Source: Algoriphagus limi
GTDB taxonomy: Bacteria > Bacteroidota > Bacteroidia > Cytophagales > Cyclobacteriaceae
Length of the DNA stretch: 64,000 nt
Assembly (NCBI RefSeq): GCF_024919275.1
Contig: NZ_JANWGH010000002.1
Span: 62,001-126,000 of the forward strand
Direction: 5' to 3'
Position numbers and translations under genes: made by a program. Below the pieces are notes generated by a model, which worked only from the letters and a program-made list of their open reading frames with translations, did not search any database and had not been told where the DNA came from. This document shows positions 55,563 through 64,000 of the stretch, one piece after another; within the stretch, counting starts at the first letter, position 1; each line of letters begins with the position of its first letter.

Positions 55563-58502
55563 ATGCTAAGAAAACATTTACTCGCGTTCTGGGCACTTTT
55601 CCTTGTTGCCAGTTTGGCAATCGCCCAAGACACCAAACCCATCACCTGGAAAGATATCCCTACCTGGAAATACATGCCAGGCTCAGCTTTCCGACTTTCT
55701 CCTGACGGGCAGTGGATGGCTTATGGACTCGTCCAACTCGAAGGTGACGGTGAAATCATTCTCCAAAAAGTAGGAGATGAATCCAGTAAGAAAACTTTCA
55801 AAATTGGTTCGACCAACTTCCCATCTATGCAATTTAGTGAGGATGGAAAATGGTTTGCCTACACCGAATACCCAACCTTTGCCCAGAAGAAGGCCAATGA
55901 AAAAAGCAAGGGAAAGCCTTTGAAGAACAAGGCTATTCTAGTAAAACTCGGAACTGATGACAAGAAGGAATTCGAAAATGTCAGCAACTATTCATTCAAT
56001 GGAGAAGCCTCTACCCATCTGGTCATCAACCTTTCAAAAGAAGGAAATGGAAATGGTGGAGATGCCCGCGGTTCGGATTTATTGATCTACCACCTTGCCT
56101 CTGAGAAAACTCAAAATGTGGGGAATGTGGCAGATTTCGCTTTCAACAAAGCAGGAACTTATCTAGCCTATACAGTCGACGCAGCCAATCAATCAGGGAA
56201 TGGTTTGTATTTGATGAATCTATCAGCCAATAGCATGCAGATCTTAGATTCAGATAAGGCTTCCTATAGATCACTTGCATGGACGGAAAAAGGCGATGCT
56301 TTTGCCGCTTTAAAAATGGTCAAAGACAAGAAATACAAACAAGACAAAGGACAGGTTGTGGGTGTGAAAAATCTTGCTGCTCCTCAGGTCACGGTTTATA
56401 ATCCTGAAAAAGACTCCGTCAATTTTGATCAGGCTTACACCATTTCTCCAAACAGAAGACCGATGTGGTCCGAAGATTTGACTCGCTTATTTTATGGCAT
56501 CCATCCTTTGGTTTTAGCAGAGAAAAAGGAGGAGAAAAAAGAAGTAGATCAAGACTCAGTAAAAAAGGCCGAAGCCGAAGCCATGAAGAAAATCATGGCT
56601 GACACAACCATCAAATCCATTTCAGATTTACAAAAAGCTATCGCCAAATTGGACTCTGGTAAAGTAAATGGCAAAAAAGAAAACGATGCGAAAAAGCCTG
56701 ATATGACCATCTGGCACTGGAATGATACCCGCTTGCAATCCAGACAACAGGTCATGCAGAATCAGGACAAAAATTATAGTTTCTGGTCCATGTATGATGT
56801 CAATGCTGGCAAACATATCCAATTGCAGGATAGCAGCATGAGAGACTTGAATATTTTGGATAAGCAGCGTTTTGCGTTAGGATCGGATTTTCAGGCTTAT
56901 GAATTGGATGGAAATCTAAACGGTCAAAGTTACCGGGATTTTTACATCGTAGATCTGAAGACTGGAGAGCGAAAAGAGCTTTTCAAAAAATTCTATCTCC
57001 CTTCTTTTGGCTCTTTCCCAAGAGAATCTCCTGATGGAACGAAGTTGATTTATGGTCAAGATGGACATTTCTACATCTATGATATTCCTTCAGGGCAAAG
57101 CAAAAATATCACCGAAGGAATGCCTGTGTCTTTCGTCAATGTGGAAGACGATCATAATGTAGAAAAGCCATTATACAGCGCTTTGGGCTGGAGTTCAGAC
57201 AGTAAATACGTCCTTCTTCGAGACGGATGGGATATTTGGCAAGTTCCAGTGGCTTCTGCTAAAGAAAGCCCTGTTAATTTGACTGTAAATGGAAGAGATG
57301 ATCAAATCCGCTATCAGTATCGATTCACCTTGGATCCTGAGGAAAAAGGTATCGATCTGAGCAAACCTGCCTATATCCGCATGTATGGGGAATGGACGAA
57401 AAAATCCGGAATTGCACAGCTTTCTCCAGCGAAAAAAGGTGGAATGACAGCGGGAGCCAAGGTATTGATTTGGGATGACGCTAATTTCGGAACCCTATCA
57501 AAAGCCAAGAATGCGGAAACTTATTTCCTATACAAAGAGAAATTCAATGAGCCTACCCAAGTTTACTTGACGGACGCCTCAATTACTTCCCTTCAGCAGG
57601 TAACGGAAAATGCTCCTGACGCGAAAAAATATGCTTGGTCTGAAGGTACCATGCTAGTAGACTATGTCTCTGACAAAGGGGATAAACTTCAAGGTACGCT
57701 TTTCTTACCAGCCGGATACGAGGAGGGCAAAAAGTACCCAACCGTTGTGTACTATTACGAAAAGCTTTCCCAAACCCGTCACAATTGGTCTAATCCTGGC
57801 TACAGCGGAACAGGTTGGAATCCAAACGTGTATACTTCTAATGGTTTCGCAGTCTTTATTCCAGATATCGTATATAAGTTGGATGATCCGGGCATGTCCT
57901 CAGTTTGGTGTGTAATCCCTGCGGTAAAAGAAGCTATCAAAACAGGTGTCATCGATGAAAACAACATCGGTATTCATGGCCACTCTTGGGGAGGTTATCA
58001 AACTTCCTTCCTGATCACGCAAACTGATATGTTCAAGGCCGCTGCGGCAGGAGCTCCATTGACCAATATGATTTCCATGTACGATTTGATCTATTGGAAT
58101 TCAGGCAGTGGAAATATGTCCATCTTTGAAGCTTCACAGGGTAGATTCCGAGGAGGACCTTGGGAAAACTGGGAAGCTTATGAGCGAAACAGCCCTGTTT
58201 ACCATGTGAAAAATGTCAAGACTCCTCTTTTGATGCTTCATAATGATAAAGACGGAGCGGTGGACTTTACGCAGGGGATCGAGTATTATTCTGCCCTGAG
58301 AAGATTGAAAAAGCCAGTGGTTTTGGTTCAATACAAAGGGGAAAACCACGGTTTGAGTAAGCTGGAAAACCGAAAGGACTATAGCGTTCGAATGATGGAG
58401 TTTTTCAATCATCATTTAAAGGGAGAAGCTGCTCCTGAATGGTTGGAGAAAGGAGTGGAATTACTTGACCTAGATGATCATTTGAAGGAAAGGGCATTCT
58501 GA
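55563..58502 (+). CDS. S9 family serine peptidase (prolyl oligopeptidase type)
   Basis: This 979-residue exported peptidase has a signal peptide ending AIAQ (about residue 21), an N-terminal beta-propeller-like region and a C-terminal alpha/beta-hydrolase domain. The triad is readable: S808 in GHSWGG, D897 in NDKDGAV and H929 in GENHGL. A Lys/Glu-rich insert lies near 320-380. It likely cleaves peptides in the periplasm for nutrition. The gene stands alone and has a strong terminator. Confidence 0.92.
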   Translation: MLRKHLLAFWALFLVASLAIAQDTKPITWKDIPTWKYMPGSAFRLSPDGQWMAYGLVQLEGDGEIILQKVGDESSKKTFKIGSTNFPSMQFSEDGKWFAYTEYPTFAQKKANEKSKGKPLKNKAILVKLGTDDKKEFENVSNYSFNGEASTHLVINLSKEGNGNGGDARGSDLLIYHLASEKTQNVGNVADFAFNKAGTYLAYTVDAANQSGNGLYLMNLSANSMQILDSDKASYRSLAWTEKGDAFAALKMVKDKKYKQDKGQVVGVKNLAAPQVTVYNPEKDSVNFDQAYTISPNRRPMWSEDLTRLFYGIHPLVLAEKKEEKKEVDQDSVKKAEAEAMKKIMADTTIKSISDLQKAIAKLDSGKVNGKKENDAKKPDMTIWHWNDTRLQSRQQVMQNQDKNYSFWSMYDVNAGKHIQLQDSSMRDLNILDKQRFALGSDFQAYELDGNLNGQSYRDFYIVDLKTGERKELFKKFYLPSFGSFPRESPDGTKLIYGQDGHFYIYDIPSGQSKNITEGMPVSFVNVEDDHNVEKPLYSALGWSSDSKYVLLRDGWDIWQVPVASAKESPVNLTVNGRDDQIRYQYRFTLDPEEKGIDLSKPAYIRMYGEWTKKSGIAQLSPAKKGGMTAGAKVLIWDDANFGTLSKAKNAETYFLYKEKFNEPTQVYLTDASITSLQQVTENAPDAKKYAWSEGTMLVDYVSDKGDKLQGTLFLPAGYEEGKKYPTVVYYYEKLSQTRHNWSNPGYSGTGWNPNVYTSNGFAVFIPDIVYKLDDPGMSSVWCVIPAVKEAIKTGVIDENNIGIHGHSWGGYQTSFLITQTDMFKAAAAGAPLTNMISMYDLIYWNSGSGNMSIFEASQGRFRGGPWENWEAYERNSPVYHVKNVKTPLLMLHNDKDGAVDFTQGIEYYSALRRLKKPVVLVQYKGENHGLSKLENRKDYSVRMMEFFNHHLKGEAAPEWLEKGVELLDLDDHLKERAF

Positions 58503-58521
58503 TAAAAAGATTAAAAAATGA

Positions 58522-58554
58522 AAATCCCCCGAAGTAAAATCGGGGGATTTTTTT
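58522..58554. terminator. Terminator after the S9 peptidase gene
   Basis: The stem AAATCCCCCG / CGGGGGATTT with a 9-nt loop is followed by a T-run on the plus strand. It may also serve the converging DsrE-like gene. Confidence 0.9.
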
Positions 58555-58576
58555 ATGGAGGCGCATAATACTATTG

Positions 58577-59155
58577 CTAATTACTAATATTTAAATAAGT
58601 GTATCCTTGCTGGTCTAAGCTTACAAAGGAAAATTTTGCTGATATCGCGGGGTGGACCAAGTCAGAGATATCTTCTTCTTTGATATTCATAAATCCCATA
58701 CTTTGCCCACAAACATAAAATTCTACCCCAACCTCCTTTAATTTTTGTAGCGCTTCCAAATTGGGATTGCTTTTCCCAAACTTCTCCTGATACTTCTCAT
58801 CATTCAAGATCGCCTGGACCAGTCCTCCATGAATGACTGCAGCGATGTGAAGTTTTTCAGATGGGACACCTGTAGCAATCCCCAAATTATAGGTTCTTGC
58901 TACTTCGAGAAAGGTCTGATGAATAGCCGTAGTATCCCGAATTCTTCCATACAAATCCAAAACTACCTTATACTCCAAAGTAGAATCATACATCAATGCT
59001 GGATCCTGAATAGGCATAACTCCAACAAATGGATGAAAATCCAAAACAGGATAAGTGATGTGATCTTTGATATGGGCTGGAATTTCATCCTGAGCCAAGG
59101 CTTCCAGAGAAAAACTCATGAATAGCACCAAGCAAGCAAAGCCTAACTTTTTCAT
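58577..59155 (-). CDS. Exported DsrE-family protein
   Basis: This 192-residue protein has a signal peptide (SFSLEALAQ) and a DsrE/F-like fold: KVVLDLYGRIRD, KLHIAAVIHGGLVQAIL and VEFYVCGQSMGFMNI, where the Cys of FYVCGQS is at the position used in sulfur relay proteins. Export to the periplasm suggests a role other than cytoplasmic tRNA thiolation. The exact function is unknown. Confidence 0.8.
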   Translation of the reverse strand: MKKLGFACLVLFMSFSLEALAQDEIPAHIKDHITYPVLDFHPFVGVMPIQDPALMYDSTLEYKVVLDLYGRIRDTTAIHQTFLEVARTYNLGIATGVPSEKLHIAAVIHGGLVQAILNDEKYQEKFGKSNPNLEALQKLKEVGVEFYVCGQSMGFMNIKEEDISDLVHPAISAKFSFVSLDQQGYTYLNISN

Positions 59156-59231
59156 AAAATTTGAATTTATAGCATGTTAAAAGGTAGGTAGATTTAGCTG
59201 AAAATCATATAGCTAGCTTGGACCGGCTAGT

Positions 59232-60026
59232 TTAATTTAAGTGATGATCCCAAGTAGGATCCTCCTCTATAGTCCCTTCCTGTTTGAGAAAGTCTTGATA
59301 AGCCTCCTTGAATTCCCGTTTGTACTTTTCATTAATTCCCAATGGATAAAGACGAAAAATTGGATACTTCTCCAACAATGCAGAAAAAGCTTCTTTGAAA
59401 TCATCGAACTCTTCAATGTAATTCACCCCAAACATTTTCTCAAAGTCATAATCAGGCTCAAAGTCAAAATACCCACTCTCATCCGTAGTAAAGAAAAAAC
59501 GATCCTGATTACCCTTTTTGAAACGATAAAAATTAATGGTACCACCTTCTGCTCCTATTTCACAGATTCGCTCAAAATCCAAATTGAATTCCACATCCTC
59601 CAGCACTCCCATCAATACCATTTCGGTATCTTCTTTAATTCTTGAAGAAGGAAAATAATCTCTTCCAGCTTTTTGGACACGCTCCCACGCCACATCTGCA
59701 TCTGTGGTGATCGTGATGACCTCAGTTCGGATTCCCAAAGATTTTGCTTTATTACAAAGAGAAAAAAGGCCTTCATCATACCCATCAGTGTAGTATTCGA
59801 CGACCACTTCATTCCCATCCATTAAGGCCATAAATGCTTCGCTGCAGGACTCATTAATTGCTTGCAATTCTTTATCTCCATCGTCCATAGCTTCATAAGT
59901 TCCAAAGAGCTCTCTAGCTTTTCTTGAAATATTGAAGATGCAAACCTCTTTTTTTCCGGCATATTCCCGCTCTATGTAGCTACTTTTTCCGACCCCGCTC
60001 GGACCAATGATAAATGTGATTTTCAT
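59232..60026 (-). CDS. P-loop NTPase/kinase-like protein, unknown role
   Basis: The ATG at 60026 gives 264 residues and a Walker A GPSGVGKSS at residues 8-16. The N-terminal half resembles small nucleotide- or guanylate-kinase-like P-loop proteins (VVVEYYTDGYDEGLF, VITITTDADVAWERV). The C-terminal half is acidic and unassigned. The start lies 5 nt after the stop of the small conserved gene upstream, so the two form an operon. I do not assign a function. Confidence 0.7.
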   Translation of the reverse strand: MKITFIIGPSGVGKSSYIEREYAGKKEVCIFNISRKARELFGTYEAMDDGDKELQAINESCSEAFMALMDGNEVVVEYYTDGYDEGLFSLCNKAKSLGIRTEVITITTDADVAWERVQKAGRDYFPSSRIKEDTEMVLMGVLEDVEFNLDFERICEIGAEGGTINFYRFKKGNQDRFFFTTDESGYFDFEPDYDFEKMFGVNYIEEFDDFKEAFSALLEKYPIFRLYPLGINEKYKREFKEAYQDFLKQEGTIEEDPTWDHHLN

Positions 60027-60031
60027 GATTT

Positions 60032-60358
60032 TTATTTTCGGTTTTTTGCATAGTCCCACATTACTCCCCAGATATCATGATAGGCATCAAGCTTATCTCG
60101 TTGATTTGGAGTCTTCGCGATAGCATTTTTAAAGTTGAGATAATCAATGTCCCATACCAGCCTGGAAATGATTTCTACAGCCTTTTCTTTACTCACAAAA
60201 ACCCGAAAACCATAATCCGCCTCCGGAGTAGCAATGATCTCCTCACTTGGAAAAAGTGATTCCAAATCTTTCTTTACCCGAGCCCGAAACAATACCTGAT
60301 CGGGCATATCTCGATGTTGTACTATGGATATAAACCCATTTTTACTTGCGATCCACAT
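60032..60358 (-). CDS. Small conserved protein, unknown function
   Basis: This 108-residue protein begins MWIASKNGFISIVQHRD and contains RARVKKDLESLFP, ATPEADYGFRVFVSKE and WDIDYLNFKN. I recall similar small proteins of about 100 residues in diverse bacteria, with no known role. It is upstream of and tightly linked to the P-loop protein gene. Confidence 0.72.
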   Translation of the reverse strand: MWIASKNGFISIVQHRDMPDQVLFRARVKKDLESLFPSEEIIATPEADYGFRVFVSKEKAVEIISRLVWDIDYLNFKNAIAKTPNQRDKLDAYHDIWGVMWDYAKNRK

Positions 60359-60582
60359 AATTGAAAATGAATTGATTACAAGAATAAAATTAAGCTATTG
60401 ATAATTTAAAAAATAGTTTTTGACTGTAATTGTCGCTAATAATTTGAGCTTCTTCTACTCATTTTCCCAATCCAAAACCCCTCGTACCATTGATAAAAAT
60501 TAAAGCATAATTCCAATTCAAGAATTTTAAATTGTAACTCTTAAATGGTAAGCAAACACTTACCAGCCCAGCCTACAAACCT

Positions 60583-62967
60583 ATGATAACCCCAAAATTC
60601 ACATTTCGGCTTTTTTTAGCCGGGTTTACCTGCTTTCTGTTTTTTAGCCTACCTGCCTTTTCGCAAGGGAAATTGCAGGGAAAAATCCAGGACCAAAATT
60701 CCAAACAAGCCCTTTCTTTTGCTTCTGTAGCAGTTTACTCTCCTTCCGACAGCCTTGTTGGAGGGGGGATTACTGAAGAAAATGGGAGCTTTTCCATTGA
60801 TCTGCCTTTTGGGAAGTTCTACGCATTGGTAGAATTCATGGGATTTGAGTCCTTTAAAAGCGAGCTCTTTGAGCTTTCCCGATCTGGAAGTCAAGTGGAT
60901 TTAGGTACCATTTTTCTCCAATCTTCTGCTGAAGACTTGGAGGAAGTTCTCGTTCAGGGGGAAAAAACCTTGATGGAGCTTTCTTTGGATAAGCGAATTT
61001 TTAACGTAGGTAAAGACTTGGCCAATGCCGGAGGAACAGCTACGGATATTTTGATGAATTTGCCTTCTGTAGCCGTGGATCCTGAGGGTAATGTTCGGCT
61101 TAGAGGGTCCTCGAATGTTCGGATTTTGATTGACGGAAAACCTTCCGGATTGGTCAGTTTCAAGGGCTCCTCAGGATTGCGTCAGCTCCCGGCCAATCTC
61201 GTCGAGCGAGTAGAAGTCATTACCAATCCCTCTGCCCGCTATGAAGCGGAAGGTATGGCCGGCGTGATCAACATTATCCTAAAAAAGGACAATAAACAGG
61301 GATTCAATGGTTCCTTTGAGGTAATCGCAGGCACTCCCTTAAATCTGGGATTCTCTGCCAATCTGAACTACCGGAAAAATCGAATCAACTGGTTCATCAA
61401 TTATGGTTTTGCCCGACGCTATCAGCCTTATGTCAGTGAGCAATATCAGGAGGTCTACGAAGATGGAAATACCCTGATTTTAAATCAGGCAAACTCCGGG
61501 GAACTTCGGGGCTGGAATAATAATATTCGTGGAGGTTTGGACTATTTCTTCTCCGAACAAAGCGTTTTGACGCTTTCCTACCTATGGCGTAGAACTGACG
61601 GTAGAAGAATCACCGATATCCGCTATGATGACTATTTAAATTCTTTGGATAATTTTCTAGGCTACTCCCTGCGAAGACAAGACGAAAAAGAAAAAGAGCC
61701 CAACTCGGAAATAGCAGTAAATTATAAGCGGAGCTTTGCAGAAAAAGGGCATGAACTAACGGCTACCTTTACCTATCTGAATTATTGGGAAAATTCAGAT
61801 CAACTCTTCACTGAGTTTCGCTTTGATGAAAATGGGCAAGCCATTCCCGAAGAGGATTTGGTGCAGACTTCTCTAAATGATGAATTCGAAAATCAATACC
61901 TGCTTCAAGTAGACTACACCAAGCCAATAGGAACGGAAGGAAAATTTGAAACAGGAATTCGAACCAGTTTTCGGGAAATGGAAAACGACTTTATCGTTTC
62001 TCAAGAAAATGAAAGTGGAGAATTAGTACCACTACCAGGATTGGATAATATTTTCCTCTACAATGAAAATATTCTGGCAGCTTATGGAATTCTGGGGAAT
62101 AAAACCGGGAATTGGAGCTACCAAGCAGGCCTTCGAGCCGAACACACCGACGTGGAGACGATTTTAGCCGAAACCAACGAGCGGAATCCTCGGAAATACA
62201 CCAATCTATTTCCAAGTGCACATTTGACATACAATATTTCGGAAGAAAATGCTTTTCAACTCAGCTATTCCCGAAGGGTAAGAAGACCTGTTTACAATGA
62301 CCTTAGCCCCTATGTTACTTTTTCTGATCAGCGGAATTTTTTCAGTGGCAATCCAGATTTAGATCCTGAATTTACGGATGCATTCGAACTTGGTCACATC
62401 AAATATTTCGAAAAAGGAACCCTATTTTCAACGGCATATTTTCGGAATACAGTCGACAAAATCGAACGGATACGAACTGTCAATGAAGAGGGTTTTGCTA
62501 ACACCCTGCCCTACAATTTGACAGGAGAGCAATCATTCGGCTTAGAATTCAGCGCAGACTATCGACCCGTGAATTGGTGGAAACTGGATTTGAATCTGAA
62601 TTTCTTCCATGCAGATATTGACGGAAGTAATATTCAAGCAGATTTTCAGGCGAAAACCACTTCTTTTCTGGCAAGGCAAACTTCCAGATTTACCCTAGAA
62701 GGAGGATGGGACTTGCAGCTTAGAACCAATTATGATGCAAGACAAAAAACGGCTCAAGGCGTAAGGAAAGGCATTTTCTTTATGGATCTTTCTGCAAGCA
62801 AACAAATCCTGGAAGAGCGTGGCCGATTGATCCTAACGGTAAATGATATTCTCAATTCCAGAAGAAATCGATTCATTACCGAAGGAGTAAACTTCTACAC
62901 CGAAGGAGACTCCCAATTCATCCGAAGACAGATCAATTTGACTTTCTCCTTCCGAGTCAAACAATAA
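60583..62967 (+). CDS. TonB-dependent outer membrane receptor
   Basis: This 794-residue protein has a signal peptide, an N-terminal CarboxypepD-regulatory-like domain (KLQGKIQDQNSKQALSFASV, about 29-115), a plug domain (NAGGTATDILMNLPSV, VRLRGSSNVRILIDGKPSG, VERVEVITNPSARYEAEGMAGVINI) and a large barrel ending SFRVKQ. It belongs to the outer-membrane beta-barrel receptor group common in Bacteroidota. The ligand is unknown. It is 76 nt upstream of the DUF5916 gene on the same strand. Confidence 0.9.
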   Translation: MITPKFTFRLFLAGFTCFLFFSLPAFSQGKLQGKIQDQNSKQALSFASVAVYSPSDSLVGGGITEENGSFSIDLPFGKFYALVEFMGFESFKSELFELSRSGSQVDLGTIFLQSSAEDLEEVLVQGEKTLMELSLDKRIFNVGKDLANAGGTATDILMNLPSVAVDPEGNVRLRGSSNVRILIDGKPSGLVSFKGSSGLRQLPANLVERVEVITNPSARYEAEGMAGVINIILKKDNKQGFNGSFEVIAGTPLNLGFSANLNYRKNRINWFINYGFARRYQPYVSEQYQEVYEDGNTLILNQANSGELRGWNNNIRGGLDYFFSEQSVLTLSYLWRRTDGRRITDIRYDDYLNSLDNFLGYSLRRQDEKEKEPNSEIAVNYKRSFAEKGHELTATFTYLNYWENSDQLFTEFRFDENGQAIPEEDLVQTSLNDEFENQYLLQVDYTKPIGTEGKFETGIRTSFREMENDFIVSQENESGELVPLPGLDNIFLYNENILAAYGILGNKTGNWSYQAGLRAEHTDVETILAETNERNPRKYTNLFPSAHLTYNISEENAFQLSYSRRVRRPVYNDLSPYVTFSDQRNFFSGNPDLDPEFTDAFELGHIKYFEKGTLFSTAYFRNTVDKIERIRTVNEEGFANTLPYNLTGEQSFGLEFSADYRPVNWWKLDLNLNFFHADIDGSNIQADFQAKTTSFLARQTSRFTLEGGWDLQLRTNYDARQKTAQGVRKGIFFMDLSASKQILEERGRLILTVNDILNSRRNRFITEGVNFYTEGDSQFIRRQINLTFSFRVKQ

Positions 62968-63043
62968 TCCATTCATCCAGCCTTTGCTATAAAAGTCACA
63001 TAAATCAGCTCCCAAAAACCCTAATTTTGAGGGCTTTATCCCC

Positions 63044-64000
63044 ATGACTCGATTACACCCACTTTCCTTTCTTCTTGGCTTTTTGCTTGTTTTCTCTGCG
63101 AAAGCTCAAAAAATCAATGATGCATACCGCTTGTCTATCCAAAAAGCAAGTTCGGAAATCATTATCGATGGAGTTCTTGATGAACAAGCTTGGCTAGACG
63201 CCGAAGTGGCAACTGACTTTTTTATGATTACCCCAATGGACACGAGTTTCGCTCAGGTCAAAACTGATGTCCGAATGACTTATGACGACCAAAACTTATA
63301 CCTAATCGTAGTCAATCACCATGCAGTCGATGGCCCTTACATGGTTGAATCCTTGCGTAGAGATTTCAGTTTTGGGAAAAATGACAACTTTCTTCTTTTC
63401 ATGGACCCTTTTGATGATCAGACAAATGGGTTTTCCTTTGGGGCGAATGCAGCCGGTGCCCAATGGGACGGTATCATGTACAATGGGGGAAGCGTAGATT
63501 TAAGCTGGGATAACAAATGGACTTCCAAAGTCCGAAACTATGAGGACAAATGGATTTTTGAGGCAGCTATCCCTTTCAAGTCCATTCGATACAAAAAGGG
63601 CATTACCGAGTGGGGGGTGAACTTTTCAAGACTTGACCTCAAGACCACCGAGAAATCAGGCTGGGCTCCAGTACCTCGACAGTTCCCTTCAGCATCCTTA
63701 GCCTACACTGGAATTCTTGTTTGGGATAATCCACCTCCTGACCCGGGAGCCAATATTTCAGTCATTCCCTATTTATTGGGAGGGGTCTCCAAGGATTTTG
63801 AAAATAATGGGGAAACTTCCTATCGAAGAGAAATCGGGATGGATGCCAAAATCTCCCTGACTTCTTCCCTGAACTTGGACCTCACTGTCAATCCGGATTT
63901 TTCCCAAGTGGAAGTAGACCGACAAGTGACCAATTTAGATCGATTTGAACTCTTTTTCCCAGAAAGAAGGCAATTCTTTCTGGAAAATGGAGACCTCTTC
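63044..64000 (+). CDS. DUF5916 protein with N-terminal CBM9-like domain, cut by window edge
   Basis: The ATG at 63044 opens a frame of 319 codons that runs off the right edge. A signal peptide (FLLGFLLVFSAKAQ) is followed by a CBM9-like sandwich (IDGVLDEQAWLDAEVATDF, VRMTYDDQNLYLIV, FEAAIPFKSIRY) to about residue 220, then the DUF5916 start (LDLTVNPDFSQVEVDRQVTNL, FFPERRQFFLENGDLF). The family is an outer-membrane-type protein of unknown role in Bacteroidota. Linkage to the TonB receptor suggests a shared uptake function. Confidence 0.88.
   Translation, partial: MTRLHPLSFLLGFLLVFSAKAQKINDAYRLSIQKASSEIIIDGVLDEQAWLDAEVATDFFMITPMDTSFAQVKTDVRMTYDDQNLYLIVVNHHAVDGPYMVESLRRDFSFGKNDNFLLFMDPFDDQTNGFSFGANAAGAQWDGIMYNGGSVDLSWDNKWTSKVRNYEDKWIFEAAIPFKSIRYKKGITEWGVNFSRLDLKTTEKSGWAPVPRQFPSASLAYTGILVWDNPPPDPGANISVIPYLLGGVSKDFENNGETSYRREIGMDAKISLTSSLNLDLTVNPDFSQVEVDRQVTNLDRFELFFPERRQFFLENGDLF

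Overview
The window reads as a chromosomal segment of a Bacteroidota bacterium, most likely order Cytophagales and close to Cyclobacteriaceae (Algoriphagus-like). The evidence is a type IX secretion C-terminal sorting domain, a DUF4199 protein, CarboxypepD-regulatory-type TonB-dependent receptors, OmpA proteins with thrombospondin type 3 repeats, a Na+-NQR subunit, and promoters of the TTTG-N18-20-TAnnTTTG type. Most of it is dense housekeeping content with rho-independent hairpin terminators. I see no prophage, IS element or CRISPR array. The ends cut nqrA (left) and a DUF5916 protein (right).

Layout. 1-7.8 kb: nqrA (partial), ispH-cmk, adenine deaminase, prfC, an orphan sensor histidine kinase and dps. 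7.8-15.8 kb: an ABC-2 exporter pair, an unknown exported protein, dnaJ-grpE, obg, adk, hpt and an M42-like peptidase, all on the minus strand. 16-18.7 kb: tandem OmpA paralogues. 18.7-27.2 kb: upp, a Ca2+/Na+ exchanger with a small membrane partner, sdaA, an exported barrel-like protein, lipA, panB, a PyrR-like PRTase, rsgA and waaA. 27.3-29.2 kb: a low-Mr phosphatase, a fructosamine-kinase homologue and a GNAT enzyme in one overlapping operon, which may form a protein-deglycation unit. 29.2-38.4 kb: an oxidoreductase, a monofunctional aspartokinase, fbp, a PQQ-type sugar dehydrogenase lipoprotein, gpsA-plsB for phospholipid initiation, DUF4199 and a polyprenyl synthase.

38.4-43.4 kb holds thrA-thrB-thrC, covering most of the route from aspartate to threonine. 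Its leader has a Bacteroidota-type promoter and an 11-residue, threonine-rich leader-peptide ORF, which suggests attenuation-type control. 43.4-47.9 kb: a GreA/B-like factor, an NTF2-like protein, an SDR, an alkyltransferase-like protein with Ala in place of the catalytic Cys, a Na+/solute symporter, clpS and recR.

47.9-48.6 kb is the most unusual part. An intact tRNA-Ala(GGC) and its terminator are followed by two decayed copies of the same tRNA plus terminator, and these bracket a small GIY-YIG nuclease gene. The last codons and stop of that gene lie inside the tRNA D-arm sequence of the third copy. In both decayed copies an 18-nt palindrome sits where the anticodon arm was, and other short palindromes interrupt the variable loop and T-arm. 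This looks like a small mobile unit built on tRNA sequence.

48.7-64 kb: a small lipoprotein and a membrane protein, DUF2461, murF, a T9SS-secreted repeat protein, an amidohydrolase lipoprotein, an S9 peptidase, an exported DsrE-like protein, a P-loop protein with a small conserved partner, a TonB-dependent receptor and the truncated DUF5916 protein.

All assignments come from reading motifs and context; no database search was run.
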